Positions 37,326 through 45,642 of a stretch of DNA of 64,000 bases are shown here, piece by piece (the first letter of the stretch is position 1; every line of letters begins with the position of its first letter). The stretch is taken from positions 2,443,893 through 2,507,892 of the forward strand of contig NZ_LR733413.1 in assembly GCF_902506345.1 (NCBI RefSeq), read 5' to 3'. A program made the position numbers and the translations under genes. The notes under the pieces are model-generated. The model had not been told where the DNA came from. It saw only the letters and a program-made list of their open reading frames with translations, and did not search any database. This DNA is from Flavobacterium sp. 9R. GTDB lineage: Bacteria; Bacteroidota; Bacteroidia; Flavobacteriales; Flavobacteriaceae.

Positions 37326-38543
37326 ATGGCAAAAGTAAACGGATCAAAAATGCCAGCCTTAAGAAAAAAGGCTTTTGAAAAACTCAACATCAACCCCAAC
37401 AAAAGAGTTATTTTATGCCTAGATGGTGGCGGGATGAGAGGAATTTTAACCCTTCAACTGCTCAAAAAATTAGAAGAAACCGCTGGGATTCCTTGTTTTG
37501 AATTGTTTGATATGGTTTCAGGAACTTCTACTGGAGGCATCATCGCGGGACTCATAGCTTCTGGCTATACCGCAGCAGCGATAGAAGAGAAATACAGTAC
37601 ACTAATCGAAGAAGTATTTGACAAAAAACCTTTGGGAGACCGTTTTGTAAATCCGCCAAAATACCTAAAAGGCAATTACCGAAAGTTACTTTTCGAAGAA
37701 ATTCAAAACACTACCCTAGCCGAAAGTTGTGCCAAAACCGATATTGATTTGATGATTACGGCGCACGATATGACTGCTTCTGAAGAGACTTTTTTTAGTT
37801 GTTTCAAACAAAAAGACGGTAGTTTTTATGGCACCTACAAGGACGTATTACTCCGTGCCGTACTCGAAGCCACGATGAGTGCTCCTACTTATTTCAATCC
37901 ACTTGAACGTTTTGTAGATGGTGGAACGACTACCTACAACAATCCTGTTCTTGCTGGATTTATGGAAGCCATTTCCTATAGCTTTCCCAAAGGCAAGGAA
38001 GAAGATTCTGCTTATGATATCACCAAATTATGCATTTTCAGTTTTGGTACCGGAATCTCCAGACAATTTGTACAACCCGACGCTACTCTCAAAATTAAAG
38101 GTTTGGATATTAAATTTTGGTTGGAATGGCTGATGACACAAATGGGTCAAGATTCTAGCGCTATGCAAGTAAACACCTTGCGCTCTCCAATAATCAATAA
38201 AATTATCGATTTTCGACGATTCCAAATTTCATTAGACCCTCTCTCTATCAAAAAAATACCGAATACCGACGGATTAGACCCCAAAAAATATCCTTCAAAA
38301 TGGTTGCACGATGTAGATTATTCCATCTTGAACTCAATTGATATGGCCGATATTAATCGTTTTGATTTGATGCAAGTCATTGGTCAACAAATGGCCGAAT
38401 ATATTATCCAGAAAGGCGGTGCTTTTCAGAAAGATTTGGTCGACAGCAACAACAACGACGCTTTGGTGACTACGTTTGGCGACATCGAAAGGATTCAAAA
38501 ACAAATGAGCGACCCCAATTGGTTGGATAATTTTCACGCCTAA
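37326..38543 (+). CDS. Patatin-like phospholipase
   Basis: Predicted lipid acyl hydrolase with a Ser-Asp dyad. The oxyanion loop is DGGGMRG (residues 33-39), the nucleophile elbow is GTSTG with S68, and the Asp is D198 in FVDGGTTTYNNP, so all catalytic elements are intact. The 405 residues have no signal peptide or membrane segment, suggesting a cytoplasmic enzyme. It has its own terminator-bounded unit, and no cyclic-nucleotide synthase or other defence gene is adjacent. Physiological substrate is unknown. Confidence 0.88.
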   Translation: MAKVNGSKMPALRKKAFEKLNINPNKRVILCLDGGGMRGILTLQLLKKLEETAGIPCFELFDMVSGTSTGGIIAGLIASGYTAAAIEEKYSTLIEEVFDKKPLGDRFVNPPKYLKGNYRKLLFEEIQNTTLAESCAKTDIDLMITAHDMTASEETFFSCFKQKDGSFYGTYKDVLLRAVLEATMSAPTYFNPLERFVDGGTTTYNNPVLAGFMEAISYSFPKGKEEDSAYDITKLCIFSFGTGISRQFVQPDATLKIKGLDIKFWLEWLMTQMGQDSSAMQVNTLRSPIINKIIDFRRFQISLDPLSIKKIPNTDGLDPKKYPSKWLHDVDYSILNSIDMADINRFDLMQVIGQQMAEYIIQKGGAFQKDLVDSNNNDALVTTFGDIERIQKQMSDPNWLDNFHA

Positions 38544-38596
38544 AAGGAGTGGTTGTAACTTATCAACAGCCACAAAAATTAACTATCGTTAGCTAC

Positions 38597-38624
38597 TTAC
38601 TGCAGTTCGAATGCTGTAAATTTG
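38597..38624 (+). promoter_or_regulatory. umuC promoter with an overlapping SOS-box-like palindrome
   Basis: TAAATTTG at 38617-38624 fits the -7 consensus TAnnTTTG and ends four bases before the umuC ATG, so the transcript would be nearly leaderless. A palindrome, TTACTGCA (38597-38604), seven bases, TGCTGTAA (38612-38619), has 7 of 8 paired positions and overlaps the -7 box. This is where a damage-responsive repressor would bind. No clear -33 box is seen. Confidence 0.5.
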
Positions 38625-38628
38625 TGCT

Positions 38629-39903
38629 ATGTATGCTTTAGTCGATTGTAATAATTTCTATGCTTCTTGTGAACGTGTTTTTCAACCGAAATTCAACGGA
38701 AAACCGGTTGCGATATTATCCAATAACGATGGTTGTGTGATTTCTAGAAGTAATGAAGCCAAAGCGGTTGGGATTCCGATGGGCGCACCTGCCTTTCAAA
38801 TCAAAGACTTGATAAAAGAGAAAGAAGTTGCTGTTTTTTCTTCCAATTATCCTTTGTACGGTGATTTGAGTAATCGAGTAATGAATATCTTGAATCAGTT
38901 CACACCGAATATTGAAATCTACAGTATAGACGAAGCCTTCCTAAATTTTGATGGCCTTTCGATTGAGGACTACCACAGTTACGGACTTCAAATGAAAACC
39001 CGAGTGCAAAAATGGGTGGGAATTCCGGTTTGCATTGGCTTTGCCGAAACCAAAGCGCTCTCTAAAGTTGCTAATAAAATTGCTAAAAAATTTCAAGATC
39101 GCACCCAAGGCGTCTATGTTATTGACTCCGAAGAAAAACGCATCAAAGCCCTAAAATGGACCAAAATTGAAGACGTTTGGGGCATTGGGTATCGCACCAC
39201 CAAAAAAGCCAAACTGCGCAACATACAAACAGCACTAGATTTTATACAACCCCAACACGAAGCTTGGATTAAGAAAGAAATGGGCGTTATTGGCCTTAGA
39301 TTAAAACAAGAATTAGAAGGCAAATCAGTATTAGATTTAGAACCTGTTGTGCTTCAAAAAAAGAGCATTGCTACCACAAGAAGCTTTCCAAAACAAATCG
39401 CGGAATTTGATTTACTTAGAGAACGCATCGCAACTTTTGCCGCAGTTTGTACCGAAAAATTACGCAAACAACATTCCTGTTGCCATACCATTATCGTGAT
39501 GTTGGTCATTGACAAACATTCGGTTACTAGCTCAAAATACTATTTCAATAAAGCCATAACATTACCTTATGCAAGCAATTCGACACTAACCATTTCCAAC
39601 GCCGCCATCGCTTTACTGAAAGAATTGCTCCAAGGCAACGAAGGCATTAGGTTCAAAAAAGCAGGGGTAATTGTCACCGAAATGATTGACGAAAACAAAA
39701 AACAACTGCATTTATTCGAAGAAGAAAACCCAAAACATTTGGCTCTGATGCAAACCATCGACCAACTGAATCGTAAAATTGGAATGACCAAAGTCAAATT
39801 GGCTACCCAAAATCTGAGTCTGACTTGGAACATGAATCAAAATCATTTGTCACCAAAATACACCACAAAGTTTAAAGAAATACTCGAAATACAATGTCTG
39901 TAA
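38629..39903 (+). CDS. umuC: Y-family translesion DNA polymerase, UmuC-like
   Basis: Catalytic subunit of polymerase V type, copying damaged DNA with low fidelity. Length is 424 residues. Motifs are YALVDCNNFYASCERVF with metal ligand D6, SNNDGCVISRSNEAK, and YSIDEAFLNF with D101-E102. The helix-hairpin-helix region (DVWGIGYRTTKKAKL) and little-finger domain follow. It precedes its umuD partner and overlaps it by 10 nt; the reverse gene order is more common. Confidence 0.95.
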   Translation: MYALVDCNNFYASCERVFQPKFNGKPVAILSNNDGCVISRSNEAKAVGIPMGAPAFQIKDLIKEKEVAVFSSNYPLYGDLSNRVMNILNQFTPNIEIYSIDEAFLNFDGLSIEDYHSYGLQMKTRVQKWVGIPVCIGFAETKALSKVANKIAKKFQDRTQGVYVIDSEEKRIKALKWTKIEDVWGIGYRTTKKAKLRNIQTALDFIQPQHEAWIKKEMGVIGLRLKQELEGKSVLDLEPVVLQKKSIATTRSFPKQIAEFDLLRERIATFAAVCTEKLRKQHSCCHTIIVMLVIDKHSVTSSKYYFNKAITLPYASNSTLTISNAAIALLKELLQGNEGIRFKKAGVIVTEMIDENKKQLHLFEEENPKHLALMQTIDQLNRKIGMTKVKLATQNLSLTWNMNQNHLSPKYTTKFKEILEIQCL

Positions 39904-40334
39904 ACAAAGAACAAAAGCTCACTTTCTTCCGTCCAGACTTCGAAAGTGAACTTCGAATACCGTATATCAATGAGGGCGTTTCGGCAGGATTTCCTTCGCC
40001 GGCAGCAGATTTTATGGAAACCAATATTGATTTGAACAAAGAATTGAGCGAAAATCCATTGGCTACATTTTACATAAAAGTCAAAGGCAACTCTATGATT
40101 GATGCCGGTATCAATGACAAAGATGTATTGGTCGTTGACCGAAGTTTGGAACCCAAAAACAATAAAATTGCGATTTGTTGTATTGATGGTGAATTTACCG
40201 TTAAACGCATTCAGGTCGAGAAGGATTGTATGTATTTGCTGCCCGAAAATCCCAGCTATAAACCCATTTTAGTTACTGAAGAAAACCAATTGATCATTTG
40301 GGGTATGGTAACTTATGTGATTAAAAAAGTATAG
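39894..40334 (+). CDS. umuD: UmuD-like S24 self-cleaving peptidase
   Basis: Accessory subunit that is activated by RecA-stimulated self-cleavage and then joins UmuC. The 146 residues have the cleavage site A31-G32 (EGVSAGFPSP), catalytic Ser67 in VKGNSMIDAG and Lys104 in FTVKRIQV. There is no DNA-binding domain, so it is not a LexA repressor. Its start lies inside the end of umuC, indicating translational coupling. Confidence 0.95.
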   Translation: MSVNKEQKLTFFRPDFESELRIPYINEGVSAGFPSPAADFMETNIDLNKELSENPLATFYIKVKGNSMIDAGINDKDVLVVDRSLEPKNNKIAICCIDGEFTVKRIQVEKDCMYLLPENPSYKPILVTEENQLIIWGMVTYVIKKV

Positions 40335-40380
40335 GCTACAAACCCATTTTAAAAATTACAATGTAATGCTGTTACCAAAT

Positions 40381-40418
40381 AAAAAAGGTGAAACCGTACA
40401 TATGGCTTCACCTTTTTT
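40381..40418. terminator. Bidirectional terminator between umuD and the symporter gene
   Basis: AAAAAAGGTGAA (from 40381) pairs with TTCACCTTTTTT (to 40418), extended by CC/GG after one mismatch. A and T runs on either side let it serve both convergent units. Confidence 0.85.
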
Positions 40419-40438
40419 AAACTAACTAATGTTTACCT

Positions 40439-42127
40439 CTACCAGAAAATAGAATACAGCGCCACTAATAAACCAACAATTATAAGCGTACCAACTGCAA
40501 AACTATTGGAGACTTTAAACATTTTGGTATCAACTTCTAAACCTTTAGCCACGACACCTCGTTTTTCATCCCACAAACTAATTACTACCATCAGCAAAAC
40601 GCATATTACAAATACAAATCCCATTCTATCTAGAAAAGGAATTTCAAATGCCATAGTTTTGTCTTTTTGTTCCACTAAAGTTGCAAATCCGTATTGGGAT
40701 AGAAATTCCAAATTCATCAATTGAGGTAAAAACTTAAAAATCACTGACAATACAAAGCCACCAATTGTGGCAAATAAAGCTGCATTAGAACTTGTTTTTT
40801 TCCAAAAGAAACCTAAGATAAACATGGCAAAAATACCCGGACTCACAAAACCAGTGTATTCTTGAATGAACTCGAAACCTCCTTTTTTATCAATACCTAA
40901 AAAGGGAGCAATTAATGCGGCTACAAGCATCGCTACTACAACCGTGATTTTCCCAACACGAACCAATTGCTTTTCAGAAGCCTCCGTGTTTATTTTTTTC
41001 TTAAAAATATCTAAGGTAAAAATGGTAGAAATACTATTTACTTTTCCTGCTAATGATGCTACCACAGCAGCAGTCAAAGCCGCAAAAGACAATCCCTTAA
41101 GACCTACAGGCAATAAATTCAACAATACAGGATATGATTTGTCTGGATTCAAAATACCGTCAGCATCTAACATCTCCGTTTGTAATCCGCCTTTCATGTG
41201 AATAACATAAGCTGCTATACCAGGAAGTACTACAATAATAGGCATTAATAATTTCAAGAAACCTGCAAATAAAATTCCGCTTCGAGCCGTTTTCAAATCT
41301 GCCCCCAAAGCACGTTGGGTGATATATTGATTACAACCCCAATAATTCAAATTTACAATCCACATTCCTCCCAAAAGGACAGTTAGACCTGGCAAACTTG
41401 GATAATTTGCATTACTACGGTCCAAAATCATATGAAAATGATCTCCAGATTGATCGAACATATAATTGAAACCTTCGACCATACCAGTTTGTCCATTGAG
41501 TTCTGCAACTTTATTCAAAGCTAAATAAGTAGTTACTAATCCTCCAAAAATCAAAAAAACTACTTGAATTACATCGGTGTACCCAATAACTTTCATTCCT
41601 CCTAAAGCAATAACGATTGCGAAAAAAGCCAAACCATACATACACAAATCCAATTGAATACCTGAGATTCCATTAATAGCCAAAGCTCCTAGATATAAAA
41701 TGGAAGTTAAATTCACAATTACATACAACAACAACCAAAAAACAGCCATAATCATGGCCACATTACCATTATAACGTTGACTCAAAAATTGAGGCATCGT
41801 ATAAATTTTATTCTTGAGATACACAGGAATAAAGAAAACTGCAACAATAATCAAGGTCAAAGCAGCCATCCATTCATAGGTAGCGATAGCCAAACCCATT
41901 TTGAATCCATTACCAGACATAGCAATAAATTGTTCCGAAGAAATATTAGAAGCAATTAAAGAAGTACCTATTGCCCACCATGTAAGAGAGCCTTCTGCTA
42001 AAAAATAATCGTGTGATGCTGATACTGACTGAACCTGCTTACGTCTATAAACATAGTAACCGTAGCCAGCAACAATCAAAAAATAAATTAAAAAAACGAG
42101 GTAGTCATAAATTTGTAATGTGTTCAT
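40439..42127 (-). CDS. Sodium/sugar symporter (SSS family, vSGLT-like), probably for galactose
   Basis: Inner-membrane sodium-coupled sugar transporter of 562 residues with about 14 hydrophobic helices. ISSEQFIAMSGNGFKMGLAIATYEWMAA matches the start of the conserved SSS core, and NYWGCNQYITQRALGA is typical of the SGLT subgroup. It is the last gene of a run of galactose genes (galM, GH53, GH53, GH2, galK, galT, galE), so galactose is the likely cargo, but sequence alone does not fix the sugar. Confidence 0.9.
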   Translation of the reverse strand: MNTLQIYDYLVFLIYFLIVAGYGYYVYRRKQVQSVSASHDYFLAEGSLTWWAIGTSLIASNISSEQFIAMSGNGFKMGLAIATYEWMAALTLIIVAVFFIPVYLKNKIYTMPQFLSQRYNGNVAMIMAVFWLLLYVIVNLTSILYLGALAINGISGIQLDLCMYGLAFFAIVIALGGMKVIGYTDVIQVVFLIFGGLVTTYLALNKVAELNGQTGMVEGFNYMFDQSGDHFHMILDRSNANYPSLPGLTVLLGGMWIVNLNYWGCNQYITQRALGADLKTARSGILFAGFLKLLMPIIVVLPGIAAYVIHMKGGLQTEMLDADGILNPDKSYPVLLNLLPVGLKGLSFAALTAAVVASLAGKVNSISTIFTLDIFKKKINTEASEKQLVRVGKITVVVAMLVAALIAPFLGIDKKGGFEFIQEYTGFVSPGIFAMFILGFFWKKTSSNAALFATIGGFVLSVIFKFLPQLMNLEFLSQYGFATLVEQKDKTMAFEIPFLDRMGFVFVICVLLMVVISLWDEKRGVVAKGLEVDTKMFKVSNSFAVGTLIIVGLLVALYSIFW

Positions 42128-42179
42128 TGGTTCATAATTATTTGGTTATTACTTTTTTTATTGTGGTATTCCGTTGGAC

Positions 42180-43193
42180 TTATTTTCTAATCTTTTGTTC
42201 CCATTTCCAAGCGCTTTCGATGGCTTCTTCTAGGGTTGCTGCTGTTTTCCATCCTAGTATTTTATTGGCTTTTTCGGTATTGGCATAGGCTTCGGTGACA
42301 TCGCCTTCTCGTCGTGGTACGATGGTATACGGTAGCTTTTGTTCGCTCACTTTTTCAAAAGCTGTAATCACTTCGAGTACAGAACTTCCTTTGCCTGTTC
42401 CTAAATTGAAGACCTCTAATGCCGTTTCATTTTTCTTATCCAACAAACGTTGCAAAGCCACTACATGCGCCTTGGCCAAATCTACAACGTGGATGTAATC
42501 TCGCACACAAGTCCCATCAACCGTAGGATAATCATTGCCATAGACGGATAACTCTTTGCGCAAGCCCATTCCGGTTTGTGTAATAAAAGGGACTAAATTT
42601 TGAGGAACACCAATAGGTAATTCCCCAATTTCAGCAGAAGGATGCGCTCCAATTGGGTTAAAATAACGCAGCAAAATAGCATTGAGCCCACTTACTTTGG
42701 TTACATCGGAAATGATTTCTTCCCCTATTTGTTTGGTATTCCCATAAGGAGACATCGCAGCTTGAATCGGCGTAGTTTCTGCAATAGGCATCACTTCGGC
42801 TTGACCATAAACCGTGCAAGAAGAACTAAAAATAAAATGAGCTTCTGGCTTTTTTTGCAATTCTTGCAAAAGATAAACCAAAGAAGCAATGTTGTTCTCG
42901 TAATACAATAAAGGATTTTGAACACTCTCGCCCACCGCCTTGGAGGCAGCGAAATGAATCACTCCTGTAACCTCAGTATATTTGGCAAAAAAAGCTTGCA
43001 CGGCTGCTTTTTCTCTTAAATCAATCTGTTCAAAAATAGGCTGTTTTCCAGTGATTCTTTCAATTCCACCCAAAACATCAATAGACGAATTCGATAAATT
43101 ATCAATCACGATTACCTCATAGCCTTCATTTTGTAGTTCAACCACCGTATGCGAACCTATAAATCCTAAACCTCCTGTGACAACTATTTGCAT
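42180..43193 (-). CDS. galE: UDP-glucose 4-epimerase
   Basis: Interconverts UDP-galactose and UDP-glucose, the last step of the Leloir pathway. The 337-residue SDR enzyme has the NAD motif GGLGFIGSH (7-15), the FSSSCTVYG segment with the catalytic Ser, and Y150-x3-K154 in SPYGNTK. One base separates it from galT. Confidence 0.96.
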   Translation of the reverse strand: MQIVVTGGLGFIGSHTVVELQNEGYEVIVIDNLSNSSIDVLGGIERITGKQPIFEQIDLREKAAVQAFFAKYTEVTGVIHFAASKAVGESVQNPLLYYENNIASLVYLLQELQKKPEAHFIFSSSCTVYGQAEVMPIAETTPIQAAMSPYGNTKQIGEEIISDVTKVSGLNAILLRYFNPIGAHPSAEIGELPIGVPQNLVPFITQTGMGLRKELSVYGNDYPTVDGTCVRDYIHVVDLAKAHVVALQRLLDKKNETALEVFNLGTGKGSSVLEVITAFEKVSEQKLPYTIVPRREGDVTEAYANTEKANKILGWKTAATLEEAIESAWKWEQKIRK

Positions 43194-43194
43194 C

Positions 43195-44253
43195 TTATTT
43201 GTTTTTATAATGAACTACTGATAATCCTCTCAAGACCTCAGCACTTTTCTCTGGAGTAATATCACGCTGTGACTCCCCCATCATTTCGTAACCTACCATA
43301 AATTTCTTTACCGAAGCTGAGCGCAACAAAGGCGGATAAAAATGCATATGAAAATGCCATTCTGGATGTTCTTGACCATCTGTAGGTGCCTGATGAATCC
43401 CCGAAGAATAAGGAAATGAGGTTTCAAAAAGGTTATCGTATTTGGTGGTTAATTGTTTTAAAATAATAGCAAAATCTGTAACCTCCGCTGCACTAAAGTC
43501 TGTGATTTTAGACACGTTTCGTTTGCTTACAATCATGGTTTCATAAGGCCAAATTGCCCAAAAAGGCACCAAAGCTACAAAATGCTCATTCTCGATAACG
43601 ATGCGCTCTTGCACTTTCAATTCTTCTTGAACATAATCTTGCAATAAGGTTCGGCCTTGTCGTTCGTAATACTGTTTCAAGCTATTATGCGTTTTTTCGA
43701 CCTGCGTAGGTAAAGACGATTGTGCCCAAATTTGACCGTGCGGATGCGGATTACTACAGCCCATCACACTGCCTTTGTTTTCAAAAATTTGAACGTGGTT
43801 AATGTAATCTATAGCGCCCAAAGTGGTGTATTCTTTTTGCCAAGTCGCTACAATATTTTCTATATTCTCGACCTCCATTTGAGGTAAGGTCAAATCGTGT
43901 CTTGGTGAAAAACAAACCACTCTAGAAATGCCTCGTTCTGGTTTTGCCTTAAAAAAAGTAGGCGTATTGTTTTCTTCAAAAGCAATAGGTTCTTGTTTTA
44001 GCGCAGCAAAATCATTCTCGAAAACATAACAAGAATCATAAGCAGGATTCACTTCACCATTGGCACGTACATTCCCTGGACATAAGTAACATTCAGGGTC
44101 GTACTCTGGCAATTGGGTACCTGAGATGCTTTCTTTTTGACCTTGCCAAGGTCTTTTGGAACGGTGAGGAGAAACCAAAACCCATTCGTTGATTAAGGGA
44201 TTAAAACGTCTATGTGGGTCTTCGTTGATATCAAAATTTTTCATGCTATTCAT
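43195..44253 (-). CDS. galT: Galactose-1-phosphate uridylyltransferase
   Basis: Transfers UMP from UDP-glucose to galactose 1-phosphate. Family motifs are DPHRRFNPLINEWVLVSPHRSKRPWQGQ near the N terminus, the zinc-type CYLCPGN, and the active-site CSNPHPHGQIWAQ. The start at 44253 is preferred because it has an A-rich leader and yields a normal N terminus (352 residues). An ATG 17 codons upstream adds a Cys-rich extension not expected for the family, and a third ATG lies 3 codons downstream. Confidence 0.95.
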   Translation of the reverse strand: MNSMKNFDINEDPHRRFNPLINEWVLVSPHRSKRPWQGQKESISGTQLPEYDPECYLCPGNVRANGEVNPAYDSCYVFENDFAALKQEPIAFEENNTPTFFKAKPERGISRVVCFSPRHDLTLPQMEVENIENIVATWQKEYTTLGAIDYINHVQIFENKGSVMGCSNPHPHGQIWAQSSLPTQVEKTHNSLKQYYERQGRTLLQDYVQEELKVQERIVIENEHFVALVPFWAIWPYETMIVSKRNVSKITDFSAAEVTDFAIILKQLTTKYDNLFETSFPYSSGIHQAPTDGQEHPEWHFHMHFYPPLLRSASVKKFMVGYEMMGESQRDITPEKSAEVLRGLSVVHYKNK

Positions 44254-44383
44254 TTTATGTTTGTTACCGCAAGGGTCGCAATGTGTATTAAACAGATAAG
44301 TCATTTAAGCTTATGACGCTTTTATTTTTGGATTTAAAAGGTCATAAAAGTTTTTAAATTATTCGTGCATTCGTGGCTACCAT

Positions 44384-45556
44384 TTACCCTACAGGTTCAT
44401 ACAATGATGTACCGTTTCCGATTTTAACATCGTAGATTTTCAACTCAATGTTCCATTTTTCTTGGTACAATTGAGCGAATTTTTGTTTAACCGCTTCTTC
44501 TTTTCCTTTTTTAATCAAAGTAATGGTGCAACCGCCAAAACCACCGCCCATCAATCGGGAACCTATTACGGCATCATCGGCTAAGGCCAATTCGACCAAA
44601 TAATCCAACTCAGGACAGCTTACTTCGTATTCTCTAGACAAGCCATCGTGTGTTTCAAAAAGTAATTGTCCCAAAAGTTCAATATTTCCAGCATCCAAAG
44701 CTTCGCAGGCTTTAGACACGCGAGCAATTTCTTTTACGACATAATGCACACGTGTAAAAACAACAGCATCCATTTTGTCTTTCAAAGTCAACAATTGCGC
44801 TTCGGTACAATTTCTGAAACTATTGATTTCAGGAAAATTAGCTTTTATAATCGCCAAACCTTCCTCGCATTCTTCTCTTCTTTTGTTGTATGCCGACGTA
44901 AACAAGGAATGCTTCACATTGCTATCAAACAACACCAAAGCATAGTCTTTAAAATCAGCATTGTGGTACTCAAATTCCAAGGTATTGCAATCCAATTTAA
45001 TGACCTTATTTTCTAGTCCGTGCACACTAGCAAATTGGTCCATAATACCACAATTGATTCCCACCCAATGTTCTGCCTTTTGGCTCATCAAAGCGCGATT
45101 TTGTTGGCTAATGTCTAGATTGAAAAGTGATTGCATTCCGAAAAGAAAACCACATTCTAAAGCAGCCGAAGACGACAATCCAGAACCTACTGGAATGTTG
45201 CTGCTAAATACGCAATTAACTCCACTAAAATCAAAACCATTGTCTTGAAGCTGTTTCAAAACTCCTAAAATGTAATTATGCCAAACGGTTGAGCTGAGTT
45301 GAATCTCTTTCGACAAATCGATTTCGAATTCTTGATTCAAATCGATAGCCACGATTCGAGAAGTAGTCGTATTACTTTTTTCGAAAGCAAAGCAAATAAT
45401 CTTATCTATAGCAGCAGGCAATACATAGCCATCGTTATAATCTACATGTTCCCCAATGATGTTAATTCTTCCTGGAGAAAGTACTATTTTTTCGGGTGCA
45501 TTACCAAATGCATCCTGAAAAAAAGCCGTCGTTTTTTGTAGTAATGAATCATTCAT
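44384..45556 (-). CDS. galK: Galactokinase
   Basis: Phosphorylates galactose at C1, the entry to the Leloir pathway. Length is 390 residues from the ATG at 45556; an upstream GTG would add only seven residues. GHMP-kinase motifs are present in order: PGRINIIGEHVDYNDGYVLP, PVGSGLSSSAALE (ATP-binding), and SRLMGGGFGGCTI near the C terminus. Confidence 0.96.
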   Translation of the reverse strand: MNDSLLQKTTAFFQDAFGNAPEKIVLSPGRINIIGEHVDYNDGYVLPAAIDKIICFAFEKSNTTTSRIVAIDLNQEFEIDLSKEIQLSSTVWHNYILGVLKQLQDNGFDFSGVNCVFSSNIPVGSGLSSSAALECGFLFGMQSLFNLDISQQNRALMSQKAEHWVGINCGIMDQFASVHGLENKVIKLDCNTLEFEYHNADFKDYALVLFDSNVKHSLFTSAYNKRREECEEGLAIIKANFPEINSFRNCTEAQLLTLKDKMDAVVFTRVHYVVKEIARVSKACEALDAGNIELLGQLLFETHDGLSREYEVSCPELDYLVELALADDAVIGSRLMGGGFGGCTITLIKKGKEEAVKQKFAQLYQEKWNIELKIYDVKIGNGTSLYEPVG

Positions 45557-45572
45557 TATTTTGAATATTATC

Positions 45573-45606
45573 CTCACTCCCAGCCCCTCTCTAAAGGAAA
45601 GGGGAG
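45573..45606. repeat. Short G/C-rich hairpin repeat before galK
   Basis: The stretch around CAGCCCCTCTC and AAGGGGAG forms a small interrupted hairpin (CCCCT with AGGGG, 4-5 bp plus inner pairs). It resembles the CCCCTCTCCAAAGGAGAGGGG dispersed repeat seen between genes in many Bacteroidota genomes (recalled, not searched). Confidence 0.5.
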
Positions 45607-45642
45607 TTTGTTCGGTTTAATTTATATTTACTCTTTGTGTTT

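Noticed and set aside
37326..38543. Patatin-like protein as a CBASS-type defence effector
   Set aside because: No cyclic-oligonucleotide synthase, ubiquitin-like or other defence gene lies beside it; neighbours are a sugar regulator and umuC/umuD.
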